DNA of 64,000 nucleotides from Edwardsiella piscicida (GCF_001896205.1 NZ_MPNU01000001.1:735317-799316); one strand, 5' to 3'; shown: positions 20,400-30,357, numbered from the stretch's first letter. The notes: generated by a model from the sequence alone, not told the origin. Numbers and translations are program-made.

Positions 20400-21980
20400 T
20401 TAATGGGTAGACGAAGTTGAGATTGACGGGGCGGGCGAGTGCAGCCGCTGGCGCTCCTGCTCGACCTGACGGGCGCGCCAGATATGGTTCAGCACATGGA
20501 TCAGCGCCTGGGCGGAGGATTCGACGATATCGGTCGTCAGCCCGACGCCGTGAAAACGCCGGCCCTGGTGCTCGGCGACGATATCCACCTGACCCAGGGC
20601 ATCGCGCCCCTGGCCTTTGGCCGACAGCTGATACTTCACGATATCGACCGAAATGTCGGTGATGCGGTTGATGGCCTGATAGACCGCGTCGACCGGGCCG
20701 TTGCCGGTCGCAGCCTCGGCGCGGGTTTCAGCCCCGCAGATCAGCCGCACGGAGGCGGTGGCCATGACGCTGCTGCCGGACTGCACGCTGAAGTACTCCA
20801 GACGGAAATGGTCCGCCTCTTCCTGCTGGCGATCGATAAAGGCCAGCGCCTCCAGGTCGTAGTCAAACACCTGACCTTTTTTATCTGCCAGGCGTAAAAA
20901 GGCCTGGTACAGACGCTCCAGATCAAAGTCGTTGCCCTCGCGGTAGCCCATCTCCTCCATGCGGTGTTTCACCGCGGCGCGCCCGGAGCGGGAGGTCAGG
21001 TTCAGCTGGGTCTGCGGCAGGCCGATGGACTCCGGCGTCATGATTTCGTAGTTTTCGCGGTTTTTCAGCACGCCATCCTGGTGAATCCCCGACGAGTGGG
21101 CAAAGGCATTGGCGCCGACCACCGCCTTATTGGCCGGTATCGGCATATTGCACAGCTGGCTGACCAACTGGCTGGTGCGGTAGATCTCCTGGTGGCGAAT
21201 GCCGGTGTGCACCTGCAGCAGATCCTGCCGGGTACGGATTGCCATGATCACCTCCTCCAGCGCGCAGTTACCGGCGCGTTCGCCGATGCCGTTCAGGGTT
21301 CCCTCCACCTGGCGGGCGCCAGCCTGGACGGCGCTGATTGAGTTGGCGCAGGCCATGCCCAGGTCATCGTGGCAGTGTACGGAGATAACGGCCTGGTCGA
21401 TATTGGGTACCCGCTCAAACAGGGTGTGGATAATGCTGCCGAACTGATAAGGGGTGGTATAGCCCACCGTATCCGGGATGTTGACGGTCTTGGCGCCGGC
21501 GTCGATGGCGGCTTCGACGATGCGACACAGATTATCGATGGGGGTGCGCCCGGCGTCCTCGCAGGAGAACTCGACGTCGTCGGTATAGCGACGGGCGCGC
21601 AGAATCGCGTGCCGGGCCATCGCGATAGCGTCATCGAATGAGCGGCGCAGCTTGGACTCCAGATGCAGCGTAGAGGTGGCCAGAAAGGTGTGAATGCGGA
21701 AGGCGTCGGCCGCGCGCAGCGCCTCGGCCGCTGCGTCGATATCGGCATCGACGCAGCGGGCCAGTGCACACACCCGGCTCTGTTTCACCCGTTGGGCGAT
21801 GGCGCGCACCGAGGCGAAGTCGCCGGGGGAGGAGATAGGGAATCCCACCTCCATTACATCGACGCCCATGCGCTCCAGCGCCAGGGCGATCTGCAGTTTT
21901 TCCTTCACGCTCAGGCTGGCCTGCAGGGCCTGCTCCCCGTCGCGCAGCGTCGTATCGAAAATAATTACCTGTTGGCTCAT
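20400..21980 (-). CDS. leuA: 2-isopropylmalate synthase
   Basis: First committed step of leucine synthesis: acetyl-CoA plus 2-oxoisovalerate gives 2-isopropylmalate. It has 526 residues. The N-terminal TIM-barrel catalytic domain has [31 protein letters not shown] and [28 protein letters not shown] links to the C-terminal LeuA allosteric domain (leucine feedback inhibition), whose [15 protein letters not shown] segment is present. It is first in the leuABCD operon and is preceded by the leuL leader and attenuator. Confidence 0.97.
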   Translation of the reverse strand: MSQQVIIFDTTLRDGEQALQASLSVKEKLQIALALERMGVDVMEVGFPISSPGDFASVRAIAQRVKQSRVCALARCVDADIDAAAEALRAADAFRIHTFLATSTLHLESKLRRSFDDAIAMARHAILRARRYTDDVEFSCEDAGRTPIDNLCRIVEAAIDAGAKTVNIPDTVGYTTPYQFGSIIHTLFERVPNIDQAVISVHCHDDLGMACANSISAVQAGARQVEGTLNGIGERAGNCALEEVIMAIRTRQDLLQVHTGIRHQEIYRTSQLVSQLCNMPIPANKAVVGANAFAHSSGIHQDGVLKNRENYEIMTPESIGLPQTQLNLTSRSGRAAVKHRMEEMGYREGNDFDLERLYQAFLRLADKKGQVFDYDLEALAFIDRQQEEADHFRLEYFSVQSGSSVMATASVRLICGAETRAEAATGNGPVDAVYQAINRITDISVDIVKYQLSAKGQGRDALGQVDIVAEHQGRRFHGVGLTTDIVESSAQALIHVLNHIWRARQVEQERQRLHSPAPSISTSSTH

Positions 21981-22032
21981 CGTTCCGTTCCTCGGCGTCG
22001 TTCCCTGTGTGATGCGCTGCGCGGTATTTTGC

Positions 22033-22062
22033 TAAAAAAAAGCCCGCGCTATTGCGCGGGCT
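22033..22062 (-). terminator. leu operon attenuator terminator
   Basis: On the minus strand AGCCCGCGC, a four-base loop, then GCGCGGGCT form a 9-bp G+C-rich hairpin followed by a run of about eight T. It lies between leuL and leuA, 53 bases before the leuA start. It is the expected rho-independent attenuator that ends transcription when the leader peptide is translated without stalling. Confidence 0.9.
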
Positions 22063-22083
22063 TGTGGAGTCTGTGGGTGAATT

Positions 22084-22182
22084 CTAGCGGTAACCTCCGC
22101 CCACACGCCATCCGCGCAGTGCCTCTGCGAGAATAATAAGTAGTAGGTTCTGGCGCATGAACATCATGGAAGTATCCGTCAT
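22084..22182 (-). CDS. leuL: leu operon leader peptide
   Basis: A 32-residue frame just upstream of the attenuator, read on the minus strand. Its control region is NLLLIILAEAL, encoded with CTA CTA CTT ATT ATT CTC; CTA is a rare leucine codon, also used in the E. coli leader. Leucine shortage would stall ribosomes here and favour read-through into leuABCD. The E. coli peptide has four adjacent leucines, whereas here two isoleucines split the run. I chose the ATG at 22182 (MTDTSMMFMRQ); internal ATGs at 22167, 22164 and 22158 are possible. Shine-Dalgarno is weak (GGTG). Confidence 0.85.
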   Translation of the reverse strand: MTDTSMMFMRQNLLLIILAEALRGWRVGGGYR

Positions 22183-22203
22183 ATAATCACCGTTGGTTAT
22201 AAA

Positions 22204-22232
22204 GTGATACTGGATAGCTTTTAGCTTGTCAA
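22204..22232 (-). promoter_or_regulatory. leu operon promoter
   Basis: Reading the minus strand, TTGACA (22232-22227) is followed by a 17-bp spacer and TATCAC (22209-22204), about 20 bases before leuL. The surrounding sequence resembles the E. coli leu promoter (TTGACA with TATCCAGT in the spacer). Confidence 0.75.
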
Positions 22233-22617
22233 CAGGTAATGACGCGCGGTGTGGTAATACCCATCGCCGCAATTTGGAAGTATATATTGAATAAGGTGTT
22301 AAAGTTAGAATTATCCATCGCCACATGCAATTATGTACTCATAAAGGGGTATGCATTGATGAGAATATTTAAAAATAATGGAAGCATATCATCTTATTGC
22401 CCTTAATTATTTAATTTAACTTCTTTAAAAATTAAGTACAGCTACATTATTAACCTGTAAAATATTTTTATTATGAGGCATTATGGCTATTTCTTTTATG
22501 TTACAAGTTTATATTTATAAATTCATATAATGAAGTTTTACTTTTGATGATTTCAGAGAATGTATTTACCGACTGTCAACGCTGACAGGATCAGGCTAAA
22601 CACGCAGGGAGGTTATA
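22233..22617. other. AT-rich intergenic region between leuL and leuO, no gene seen
   Basis: About 385 bp, markedly richer in A+T than flanking coding DNA (runs such as TTATTTAATTTAACTTC near 22405). I see no credible gene. In E. coli the same interval is bound by H-NS and LeuO and controls leuO; the composition here is consistent with that, but no specific site can be assigned by eye. Confidence 0.7.
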
Positions 22618-23577
22618 ATGACAGAGCGGCATGAACATCCGATGATACCGGCGGAGCCCCAAAGCAGTGCGGAAAATAGCCTGCGTAACGTCGATCTTAA
22701 CCTGCTGACGGTCTTTGATGCCGTCATGCAGGTGCAGAGTATTACCCGCGCGGCGCGTTCGCTGAATATGACGCAGCCAGCGGTGAGCAATGCGGTGGCG
22801 CGTTTAAAGCTGATGTTTAACGACGAGCTGTTTATGCGCTATGGGCGCGGTATTCGCCCGACCAATCGCGCCTATCAGCTGTTTGGGCCGGTACGCCAGG
22901 CGCTGCAGATTGTGCGCAATGAGCTGCCCGGCGCCCGCTTTAAACCGGAAAGCAGCGAGCGCGTGTTTAATATTGCGATTACCAGCCCGCTGGATATATT
23001 GCTGACGGCGAAGCTGCTGCAGCGGATAAAGTCGTATGCGCTGCATGTTCAGGTGAGCTTCGACTCGCTGGTCAATGAACAGATAACGCGGAAATTGCGC
23101 TATCAGGAGAGCGATTTTCTCATCGACTATCAAGATCTCAGCGGCGATGAGTTTTGTTGCGAAGCGCTGTTTGACGATGAGTTTGTTCTGGCGGTCGCGG
23201 GACAGCATCCGCGTATCGGCGAGACGTGTTCACTGCGCGGACTATTGCTGGAGTCCCATGCGGTGGTCAGTATTAATCAGTTCTCCAGCGTCAGCCGCTT
23301 TTTTTATTCCCACTCGGATCTGATCCGCCAAATAGCCTATCAGGGAACGGACTTAAGCAGCGTATTAAGCATGGTGTCGAAAACCGAGATGGTCGCCATC
23401 GCGCCGCGCTGGATGGTGGAGCAATATGCCGACTACCTGCAGCTGCGAGCCGTGACGCTGCTGGATCTGGAGAGTCAGCGTACCTGTTTTTTCAACTGGC
23501 ATCGGGCTTCTGAGCGCGATAGCGCCCACGTATGGCTACGTAAGCTGCTGAGCGAGTTTGCCCAGCAGGGGCGTTAA
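22618..23577 (+). CDS. leuO: LysR-family transcriptional regulator LeuO
   Basis: LysR-type regulator of 319 residues (E. coli 314), a global antagonist of H-NS silencing. The N-terminal helix-turn-helix contains VDLNLLTVFDAVMQVQSITR, MTQPAVSNAVARLK and FNDELFMRYGRGI, nearly identical to E. coli LeuO. The C-terminal effector domain is more diverged but keeps SVLSMVSKTEMVAIAPRW. A strong GGGAGG lies just before the ATG. It sits divergent from the leu operon across an AT-rich region, its conserved position. A hairpin terminator follows the stop. Confidence 0.95.
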   Translation: MTERHEHPMIPAEPQSSAENSLRNVDLNLLTVFDAVMQVQSITRAARSLNMTQPAVSNAVARLKLMFNDELFMRYGRGIRPTNRAYQLFGPVRQALQIVRNELPGARFKPESSERVFNIAITSPLDILLTAKLLQRIKSYALHVQVSFDSLVNEQITRKLRYQESDFLIDYQDLSGDEFCCEALFDDEFVLAVAGQHPRIGETCSLRGLLLESHAVVSINQFSSVSRFFYSHSDLIRQIAYQGTDLSSVLSMVSKTEMVAIAPRWMVEQYADYLQLRAVTLLDLESQRTCFFNWHRASERDSAHVWLRKLLSEFAQQGR

Positions 23578-23584
23578 GGCGAGG

Positions 23585-23606
23585 CGGCAGCTATCGCTGC
23601 CGTTTT
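23585..23606 (+). terminator. terminator after leuO
   Basis: GGCAGC-tatc-GCTGCC hairpin followed by TTTTC a few bases after the leuO stop. The stem is short and the T run weak, so efficiency is uncertain. Confidence 0.6.
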
Positions 23607-23826
23607 CTGATTATGCAGTGGATTATTTCATCCGCTTGGCGGCCTGCTCATCGGGGTGGCGAACGAGAATATCGCGAAAATCTACGGTAGCGCACACTTT
23701 TACCCTCAATAACGGTTGATTCATGCACAGGAAACGGTAGACTGCGCGCGAAAATCAGTGCACAGCTGTACGCTGAAAATGGGTGTACGGGTGGGCAAAT
23801 GTCGCGGCAGATACCGCGTTCTTGCG

Positions 23827-25641
23827 ATGAATGGACGAATGATCAAAGCGTTAGATAATTATCATCTGGTAGCTCGTATTCAGGGACAGATTGCCAATTC
23901 ACCCAACCGCGTAGCGCTGCGTGACTGGTCGCCGACGGCGGACGTCGCTTACCGCTGGCGCGAAGTCGGGGAGCAGGTCTCCCGGCTGGCCTGCGCGCTG
24001 CTGGCGCTGGGCGTAGAGGTACAGGAGCGGGTGGCCATCTTTGCCCATAACTCGGTGGCCTGGTCGCTGGCCGATCTGGCGATCCTGCATCTGCGGGCGG
24101 TTACGGTGCCGGTCTATGCGACCAATACGGCGGCGCAGGCGGCCTATATTCTCAATGATGCCAGCGTTCGTATCCTGTTTGTCGACGGTCAGGCCCAGTA
24201 TGACGCCGCGTTGGCTCTGCGCGAGTGCTGTCCGCAGCTGACCCGTATCATTGCGCTGTCGGATGGCATCGATCTGCGCGGCTGCGCGATCGCCTGTCAT
24301 CTGCACGCGTTCGCGCCTGGCGGCGATAGCGCCAGCCTCGCACGGCTGGCGCAGCGTATCGACGCGGCCTCTCTCGACGATCTGTTTACGCTCATCTACA
24401 CCTCTGGCACCACCGGTGAGCCGAAAGGGGTGATGCTGGACTACCGGAGTCTGGCCGCTCAGCTGTATCTGCACGATGCCCGTCTGAACGTCGGTGAGCA
24501 GGATGTCTCTCTGTGCTTCCTGCCGCTCTCTCATGTTTTTGAGCGCGCCTGGAGCTTTTATGTGATGCACAGCGGTGCGCAAAACGTCTATCTGCACGAC
24601 ACAAACCTGGTGCGAGAGGCGATGCAGGCGGTGCGTCCCACCATGATGTGTGCGGTTCCTCGCTTTTATGAAAAGATTTTCAGCGCGGTGCAGGCCAAGG
24701 TCGCCCAGGCACCGTGGCTGCGTCGTCAGCTGTTTCGCTGGGCGGTGTGGTGCGGCGAGCAGCGCTTTTTACGCGAACGCGCGGCGCGTCCCCAGGGGCG
24801 CTTGATGACGGCGATGCACCGTTTGGCCGATCGGCTGGTGCTGGCGAAGCTGCGCGCGATTTTAGGCGGTCGGGTGCGCTTTTTACCGGCGGCCGGTGCC
24901 AAGCTGGATGACCATGTGATCCTGTTTTTCCAGGCGCTGGGACTGAATATCAAGTATGGCTATGGCATGACGGAAACCTGCGCGACGGTCTCCTGCTGGG
25001 AAGAGCAGGACTTCCGCTTTGGGTCTATTGGCCGTCCGTTGCCCGGGGTCGAGGTGCGCATCGGTGAAGAGAATGAGATCCAGGTGCGCGGGCCTATCGT
25101 GATGCGCGGCTATTTCAATAAGCCGCTGGAGACGGCGCAGACCTTTACCGCCGACGGCTGGCTGAAGACCGGTGACGCCGGTGCGCTGGATGCGCAGGGC
25201 CACCTGTTTATTACCGAGCGGCTGAAGGATCTGATGAAGACCTCCAACGGCAAGTACATTGCCCCTCAGCTGGTGGAGGGGACGCTGGCGCGCGATCGCT
25301 TTATCGAGCAGGTGGCGGTGATTGCCGATGCGCGTAAGTTTGTTTCTGCGCTGATCGTTCCCTGCTTCGACTCGCTGGAGGAGTATGCGCGCTCTATCAA
25401 CCTCAAGTATCACGATCGACTGGATCTGCTGCGCCATAGCCATATCGTTGCGCTGTTTGAGCAGCGTTTGATGGAGATGCAAAAGGAGCTGGCCAAGTTT
25501 GAGCAGGTCAAGCGGTTTACTCTGCTGCCGCAGGCGTTTTCGATGGAGCTGGGCGAGCTGACGCCGACGCTGAAGCTGCGCCGTAAGATTATCCTGAGCC
25601 GCTATCATCAGGAGATCGAGTCCATGTATCTGGATCGCTAG
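23827..25641 (+). CDS. AMP-forming long-chain acyl-CoA ligase (FAA1-type)
   Basis: Adenylate-forming enzyme of about 604 residues that would activate a fatty acid to acyl-AMP and then acyl-CoA. The P-loop-like motif is YTSGTTGEPKGVM; other family motifs are YGYGMTETCA, GWLKTGDAGALDAQGHLFI and the hinge-catalytic region ERLKDLMKTSNGKYIAPQ. The insert and C-terminal region fit the FAA1/FadD15-type long-chain ligases rather than FadD. The start is uncertain: ATG 23827 (MNGRMIKAL) or ATG 23839, neither with a strong Shine-Dalgarno; a frame back to 23716 has no good start. It stands alone between leuO and ilvI, where E. coli has no gene. Confidence 0.85.
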   Translation: MNGRMIKALDNYHLVARIQGQIANSPNRVALRDWSPTADVAYRWREVGEQVSRLACALLALGVEVQERVAIFAHNSVAWSLADLAILHLRAVTVPVYATNTAAQAAYILNDASVRILFVDGQAQYDAALALRECCPQLTRIIALSDGIDLRGCAIACHLHAFAPGGDSASLARLAQRIDAASLDDLFTLIYTSGTTGEPKGVMLDYRSLAAQLYLHDARLNVGEQDVSLCFLPLSHVFERAWSFYVMHSGAQNVYLHDTNLVREAMQAVRPTMMCAVPRFYEKIFSAVQAKVAQAPWLRRQLFRWAVWCGEQRFLRERAARPQGRLMTAMHRLADRLVLAKLRAILGGRVRFLPAAGAKLDDHVILFFQALGLNIKYGYGMTETCATVSCWEEQDFRFGSIGRPLPGVEVRIGEENEIQVRGPIVMRGYFNKPLETAQTFTADGWLKTGDAGALDAQGHLFITERLKDLMKTSNGKYIAPQLVEGTLARDRFIEQVAVIADARKFVSALIVPCFDSLEEYARSINLKYHDRLDLLRHSHIVALFEQRLMEMQKELAKFEQVKRFTLLPQAFSMELGELTPTLKLRRKIILSRYHQEIESMYLDR

Positions 25642-25965
25642 GGCCGACGTCGTCGCGCAGCGCCGTGGTTTCACGTACCGCGCTGCGCGCGCCTGATCCC
25701 GCGGGCGCCGCGCTCATGATTAACCTCTGAATTTTTCCTGCTTCCAATCATAAGCTGGCGATACTTAGGCCAGCTTTCAGTTTTTTATCCGCCGGATATT
25801 GTCAGCCGCAGTTTTCTCTCCACCGCAGCGCTTTTCTCTCCTCGCCGGCGGTTTGCTCCATAGGAAAAGTGACGTTAATGTAACCAGACGGCGGGACGAT
25901 CTCCTGCCGTTCCGCGCGGCCCTGGCGCCGCCTTGGTTGAGCCACGTATGAGGGAGACAAAGGCT
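25642..25965. other. intergenic region ahead of ilvI, terminator plus ilvIH control region
   Basis: About 324 bp without a gene. A rho-independent terminator for the acyl-CoA ligase lies inside (25753-25786). The remainder should hold the ilvIH promoter and Lrp sites known in E. coli, but I could not assign exact boxes. Just before ilvI there is a GGGAG Shine-Dalgarno. Confidence 0.6.
25753..25786 (+). terminator. rho-independent terminator after the acyl-CoA ligase gene
   Basis: AGCTGGC (25753-25759), a nine-base loop, GCCAGCT (25769-25775), then TTCAG and six T (25781-25786). Confidence 0.75.
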
Positions 25966-27684
25966 ATGGAGATGTTATCAGGCGCCGAGATGGTGGTGCG
26001 ATCGCTGATCGATCAGGGCGTCAAACACCTTTTTGGCTATCCGGGCGGTACCGTGCTGGATATTTATGACGCCCTGCATACGGTAGGGGGGATTGAGCAC
26101 ATTCTGGTTCGTCATGAGCAGGGGGCGGTGCACATGGCCGACGGCTATGCGCGGGCCACCGGGCAGGTGGGCGTCGTTCTGGTGACCTCCGGGCCGGGGG
26201 CGACCAACGCCATTACCGGTATCGCAACGGCCTATATGGACTCCGTCCCGCTGGTGGTGCTGTCGGGCCAGGTCCCCACCTCGCTGATTGGCAATGATGC
26301 CTTTCAGGAGTGCGACATGGTGGGGATCTCCCGTCCGGTGGTCAAGCACAGCTTCCTGGTGAAGCAGAGCGAAGAGATCCCCGCGGTGCTGAAGAAGGCA
26401 TTTTATCTGGCCAGCAGCGGGCGTCCCGGCCCCGTGGTGGTCGATCTGCCCAAGGATATCCTTAACCCCGCGCAGAAATACCCCTACGCCTATCCGCAGC
26501 AGGTGAGCATGCGCTCTTATAATCCGACCTGTCAGGGGCACCGGGGGCAGATTAAACGTGGCCTGCAGGTGCTGCTGGCCGCCCGGCGCCCGGTGATCTA
26601 TGCCGGGGGCGGGGTGATCGGCGCCGGCTGCCACGAGGCGCTGCGCGCGCTGGCGCAGCAGCTTAATCTGCCGGTGACCACCTCGCTGATGGGGCTGGGC
26701 GCCTTTCCGGCGTCACACCCGCAGAGCCTGGGGATGCTGGGGATGCACGGCACCTACGAAGCCAATCTGGCGATGCACCATGCCGATGTCATTTTTGCCG
26801 TCGGCGTCCGCTTTGACGATCGCACCACCAACAATCTGGCCAAGTACTGCCCCGATGCGACGGTGGTGCATATCGATATCGATCCCAGCTCGATCTCCAA
26901 GACCGTCACGGCGGATGTCCCCATCGTCGGCGACGCCGGCGACGTCTTGGGGGCGCTGCTCACCCTGCTGGCGCAGGGCGACTGTCGGCAGGATTTCGAT
27001 AGCCTGCGCGACTGGTGGCAGCGTATTGAGGTCTGGCGCGATCGCCAGTGTCTGCGCTACGTCAGCGACGGTCAGCGGATCAAGCCACAGCAGGTGATTG
27101 AAACCCTGCACCGCCTGACGGCGGGCGAGGCCTATGTGGCCTCCGACGTCGGTCAGCATCAGATGTTCGCCGCGCTGTATTACGGCTTCGACCAACCGCG
27201 CCGCTGGATCAACTCCGGCGGGCTCGGCACCATGGGCTTTGGCTTGCCGGCGGCGCTCGGTGTACGCCTGGCGCTGCCGCAGGCCACGGTGCTGTGCATC
27301 ACCGGCGACGGCAGCATTCAGATGAATATCCAGGAGCTGTCGACGGCGCTGCAGTACGATCTGCCCATCGTAGTGGTCAATCTGAACAACCGGTTTTTGG
27401 GCATGGTGAAGCAGTGGCAGGACATTATCTATGCCGGGCGTCACTCTCAGTCCTATATGCAGTCCCTGCCGGATTTTGTGCGGCTGGCCGAGGCGTACGG
27501 TCACGTCGGTATCGCGATTCGCAGCGTCGATGAGCTGGAGACGAAGCTGCGCGAGGCGTTGAGCATCCGTGACCGGCTGGTGTTTGTCGACGTGACGGTA
27601 GATGAGACGGAGCACGTGTACCCGATGCAGATCCGCGGCGGGGCAATGAATGAAATGTGGCTGAGTAAAACCCAGAGGAGCTGA
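25966..27684 (+). CDS. ilvI: acetohydroxyacid synthase III, catalytic subunit
   Basis: ThDP-dependent synthesis of acetolactate or acetohydroxybutyrate, the first common step to valine, leucine and isoleucine; 572 residues (E. coli 574). ThDP/FAD features: [14 protein letters not shown] and the catalytic glutamate in [37 protein letters not shown], and the C-terminal ThDP motif [15 protein letters not shown] ending with [14 protein letters not shown]. The ATG at 25966 gives [20 protein letters not shown], identical to E. coli, with GGGAG upstream. It is followed after 2 bp by ilvH, as in the Lrp-controlled ilvIH operon. Confidence 0.97.
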   Translation: MEMLSGAEMVVRSLIDQGVKHLFGYPGGTVLDIYDALHTVGGIEHILVRHEQGAVHMADGYARATGQVGVVLVTSGPGATNAITGIATAYMDSVPLVVLSGQVPTSLIGNDAFQECDMVGISRPVVKHSFLVKQSEEIPAVLKKAFYLASSGRPGPVVVDLPKDILNPAQKYPYAYPQQVSMRSYNPTCQGHRGQIKRGLQVLLAARRPVIYAGGGVIGAGCHEALRALAQQLNLPVTTSLMGLGAFPASHPQSLGMLGMHGTYEANLAMHHADVIFAVGVRFDDRTTNNLAKYCPDATVVHIDIDPSSISKTVTADVPIVGDAGDVLGALLTLLAQGDCRQDFDSLRDWWQRIEVWRDRQCLRYVSDGQRIKPQQVIETLHRLTAGEAYVASDVGQHQMFAALYYGFDQPRRWINSGGLGTMGFGLPAALGVRLALPQATVLCITGDGSIQMNIQELSTALQYDLPIVVVNLNNRFLGMVKQWQDIIYAGRHSQSYMQSLPDFVRLAEAYGHVGIAIRSVDELETKLREALSIRDRLVFVDVTVDETEHVYPMQIRGGAMNEMWLSKTQRS

Positions 27685-27686
27685 TC

Positions 27687-28178
27687 ATGCGGCGGATTTT
27701 ATCGGTGTTACTGGAAAATGAATCCGGCGCGCTGTCGCGGGTCGTCGGGCTGTTTTCCCAGCGTGGTTACAATATTGAAAGTTTGACGGTGGCGCCGACG
27801 GAGGACGCCACGCTATCGCGGATGACGATCCAGACCAAGGGCGATGCCAAGGTGCTGGAGCAGATAGAGAAGCAGCTGCACAAGCTGGTGGATGTCCTAC
27901 GCGTCAGCGAGCTGGTGCCGGGGGCGCATGTGGAGCGTGAGATCATGCTGGTCAAGCTGCGCGCCAGCGGCTACGGGCGGGAGGAGGTCAAGCGCAGCAC
28001 CGACATTTTCCGTGGCCAGATCGTCGATGTGACGGCGTCGCTGTATACGGTGCAGCTGGCCGGTACCAGCGATAAGCTGGACGCCTTTTTGGCGGCGGTT
28101 CGCGAGGTTGCTGAAATTGTTGAAGTCGCCCGCTCGGGGGTGGTCGGCGTGGCCCGCGGCGATAAAATCATGCGCTGA
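27687..28178 (+). CDS. ilvH: acetohydroxyacid synthase III, regulatory subunit
   Basis: Small regulatory subunit that confers valine feedback inhibition on IlvI. It has 163 residues, exactly the E. coli length, and near-identical sequence. The N-terminal ACT domain (about residues 1-80) opens with [19 protein letters not shown] and contains [18 protein letters not shown]. The C-terminal domain includes [20 protein letters not shown] and ends VARGDKIMR. It is translated 2 bp after ilvI, so coupling is likely. Confidence 0.97.
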   Translation: MRRILSVLLENESGALSRVVGLFSQRGYNIESLTVAPTEDATLSRMTIQTKGDAKVLEQIEKQLHKLVDVLRVSELVPGAHVEREIMLVKLRASGYGREEVKRSTDIFRGQIVDVTASLYTVQLAGTSDKLDAFLAAVREVAEIVEVARSGVVGVARGDKIMR

Positions 28179-28379
28179 CCGACGTTGAGCATAGGCGGCG
28201 TGACCGCGCTGGGGCCTGGCTATGTGTCGGGCCTCTTATTTTTCCGTTTTTGCTGACGCCTTTCAGCTAAATCGGTTGCTCCATCGCCGTTTATGCGCTT
28301 AGATCGCACAATACAGCCTGGACAGCCAGGTCGACGCATTGGTTGTCACCGTAAGGCGATTGCCTGTAAGGGGGAGAAT

Positions 28380-29384
28380 GTGAAACTGGATGAAATCGCG
28401 CGTCTTGCAGGTGTCTCGCGGACTACCGCCAGCTATGTGATCAACGGTAAAGCCAAGCAGTACCGCGTCAGCGATAAGACGGTTGAGAAAGTGATGGCCG
28501 TCGTGCGCGAGCACAACTACCATCCCAACGCGGTAGCCGCCGGGCTGCGCGCGGGGCGAACCCGCTCCATTGGCCTGGTGATCCCGGATCTGGAGAATAC
28601 CAGCTATACCCGCATCGCTAACTATCTGGAGCGCCAGGCGCGCCAGCGCGGCTATCAGCTGCTGATCGCTTGTTCTGAGGATCAGCCGGACAACGAGATG
28701 CGCTGTATCGAGCATCTGCTGCAGCGTCAGGTCGATGCGATTATCGTGTCGACGGCACTGCCGCCGGAGCACCCTTTTTATCAGCGCTGGGCCAACGATC
28801 CGCTGCCGATTATCGCGCTGGATCGCGCGCTCGATCCGGAGCACTTTATCAGCGTGGTCGGCGCCGATATGGATGATGCCGAGATGCTGGCCGCCGAACT
28901 GCGGCGTTTTCCAGCCCAGTCGGTCCTGTATCTGGGGGCGCTGCCGGAGCTCTCCGTCAGCTTCCTGCGCGAGCAGGGATTCCGCAAGGCGTGGCAGGGT
29001 GACGAGCGCCCGGTGAACTATCTGTATACGAACAGCTATGAGCGAGAGGCGGCAGGGGCGGCGTTTAGTCAGTGGTTGCAGCATAATGAGATGCCGCAGG
29101 CGCTGTTTACCACCTCGTTCCCCCTGCTGCAGGGGGTGCTGGATGTCACGCTGAAAAAGCACGGCCACCTGCCGAGCGATCTGGCCATTGCGACCTTTGG
29201 CGATAACGAGCTGCTGGATTTCTTGGACTGTCCGGTATTGTCCGTCGGTCAGCGACATCGCGATATTGCCGAACGGGTGCTAGAGCTGGTATTGGCCAGC
29301 CTGGATGAGCCGAGAAAGCCGAAGCCGGGGTTAAGTCGGATGCGGCGAATTTTGCTGCAGCGCGGGCGTCTAAACCGTCAGTAA
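28380..29384 (+). CDS. cra: catabolite repressor/activator Cra (FruR)
   Basis: LacI-family global regulator of carbon flux that responds to fructose phosphates; 334 residues, the same as E. coli. The N-terminal HTH and hinge read [20 protein letters not shown] and [19 protein letters not shown]; the rest is a periplasmic-binding-protein-like effector domain. The start is GTG at 28380, as in E. coli, with GGGGGAG just upstream; longer in-frame extension to 28293 is rejected. It stands alone, 201 bp after ilvH, with a strong terminator behind it. Confidence 0.96.
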   Translation: MKLDEIARLAGVSRTTASYVINGKAKQYRVSDKTVEKVMAVVREHNYHPNAVAAGLRAGRTRSIGLVIPDLENTSYTRIANYLERQARQRGYQLLIACSEDQPDNEMRCIEHLLQRQVDAIIVSTALPPEHPFYQRWANDPLPIIALDRALDPEHFISVVGADMDDAEMLAAELRRFPAQSVLYLGALPELSVSFLREQGFRKAWQGDERPVNYLYTNSYEREAAGAAFSQWLQHNEMPQALFTTSFPLLQGVLDVTLKKHGHLPSDLAIATFGDNELLDFLDCPVLSVGQRHRDIAERVLELVLASLDEPRKPKPGLSRMRRILLQRGRLNRQ

Positions 29385-29391
29385 ACAAGAT

Positions 29392-29418
29392 AAAAAACCG
29401 GGGAAACCCGGTTTTTTT
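29392..29418 (+). terminator. bidirectional-looking terminator after cra
   Basis: AAAAAACCGGG-GAAA-CCCGGTTTTTTT: an A tract, 5-bp G+C stem, GAAA tetraloop and T tract. The A and T tracts pair to extend the stem; it starts 8 bases after the cra stop. Confidence 0.9.
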
Positions 29419-29421
29419 ATC

Positions 29422-30266
29422 TTTAGATACGTGGCGTAGCCTGGCTTGGCGTAAAGGATCAGGCATTGTTTTAACATTGCATTGGTAGTGAAAGTACCTG
29501 CTTTATATGTTGGTTGTGGTTTTTATTGCTGCATTTTTCGCCGATCATAGGCTATATCACTTGGCTTCTGCTATTCTATGGTGTTGAATTTGGCGGTAAC
29601 TTAAGGCGATTTGCCCGGTATCCGCGCCTCTTAGCGCCAAGCGCCGCCGTGCGGATAACGAGGATTATCTTATTTTTCAGGATATTTCAGGAATAGTCTT
29701 AAAAAGTAGCACTCTTGCTCAAAAGTAGAGCTAATGCGTTTTTTAGGTAAATTCTGCTTTTAGTAAAACGGTGTAAGCCAAGACGAGGAATGTATCGCTA
29801 GCGAAGGCGATATCACGACGTTATGTTATTAATCAACGGAGAAAAAGAGGCCTGAAAAATTCAGCAAAATATTTGACCGAGAAAGCGATTATTATTCCGT
29901 ATAAAGTAAGATAAAATGTACATCAATAAGATCGCCAAGCCATAATAAGAAATTAACATATTGAAATTTGTGAAAATTTTTAATTATCTTGCGCTGAGTT
30001 TTTAGTCAGATTGTTCTGCTGTTATAGCCGTTTACAGGTGATTTATTTGTGTTCGCGTTGGTTAAAATGAGAGCTGTATTGCAAAAAATGAGCAAAGTTT
30101 AACGTTTGGTTATGTCGGAGTTTTTTCTGTTATTTGGTATGACGGATTTAAATTTCCTCTAATTTATCATGGTGTTAATTTCCGTTTTTAGTGCTCGGAA
30201 TTTTCTTGCCTATTTTGTTAAAACCCCGCGTTGATAAAAATATTGCCAAACCGCGCCCGCTCTGGC
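29422..30266. other. long AT-rich gap between cra and the mra promoter
   Basis: About 845 bp with no gene I can support. It is clearly richer in A+T than its neighbours, especially 29700-30240, with many stops in all frames. A 26-codon frame at 29507-29587 (hydrophobic N-terminus) and a TTG-started 60-codon frame at 29514-29696 have no convincing ribosome-binding site. It may contain regulatory DNA, an unrecognised small RNA, or the decayed remains of a lost gene. Confidence 0.6.
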
Positions 30267-30296
30267 TTGACAAGGTTTTCCTCCCCTCCGTAAACT
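30267..30296 (+). promoter_or_regulatory. mra (Pmra) promoter of the division and cell-wall cluster
   Basis: TTGACA at 30267-30272, an 18-bp spacer and TAAACT at 30291-30296. The sequence around it (TTGACAAGGTTTTCCTC, CTCCGTAAACT) is very close to E. coli Pmra, which drives the first genes of the dcw cluster. Confidence 0.85.
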
Positions 30297-30303
30297 TCTT
30301 AGC

Positions 30304-30337
30304 GTGGGAATTTGTGGGATAAAGTGGTGATATGGGG
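30304..30337 (+). promoter_or_regulatory. MraZ operator, direct repeats with 10-bp period
   Basis: GTGGGA at 30304 and again at 30314, then related GTGGTGA at 30324 and TGGGG at 30333, spaced by one helical turn and just downstream of Pmra. In E. coli MraZ binds TGGGN repeats separated by 5 nt in this position and represses its own operon. Confidence 0.75.
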
Positions 30338-30357
30338 CATCAGGGAGTCACTCCAGC

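Noticed and set aside
29507-29696. Small hydrophobic frames in the cra-mraZ gap (26 codons from ATG 29507; 60 codons from TTG 29514)
   Set aside because: No ribosome-binding site, unusual start or very short length, and unusual composition; no recognised family.
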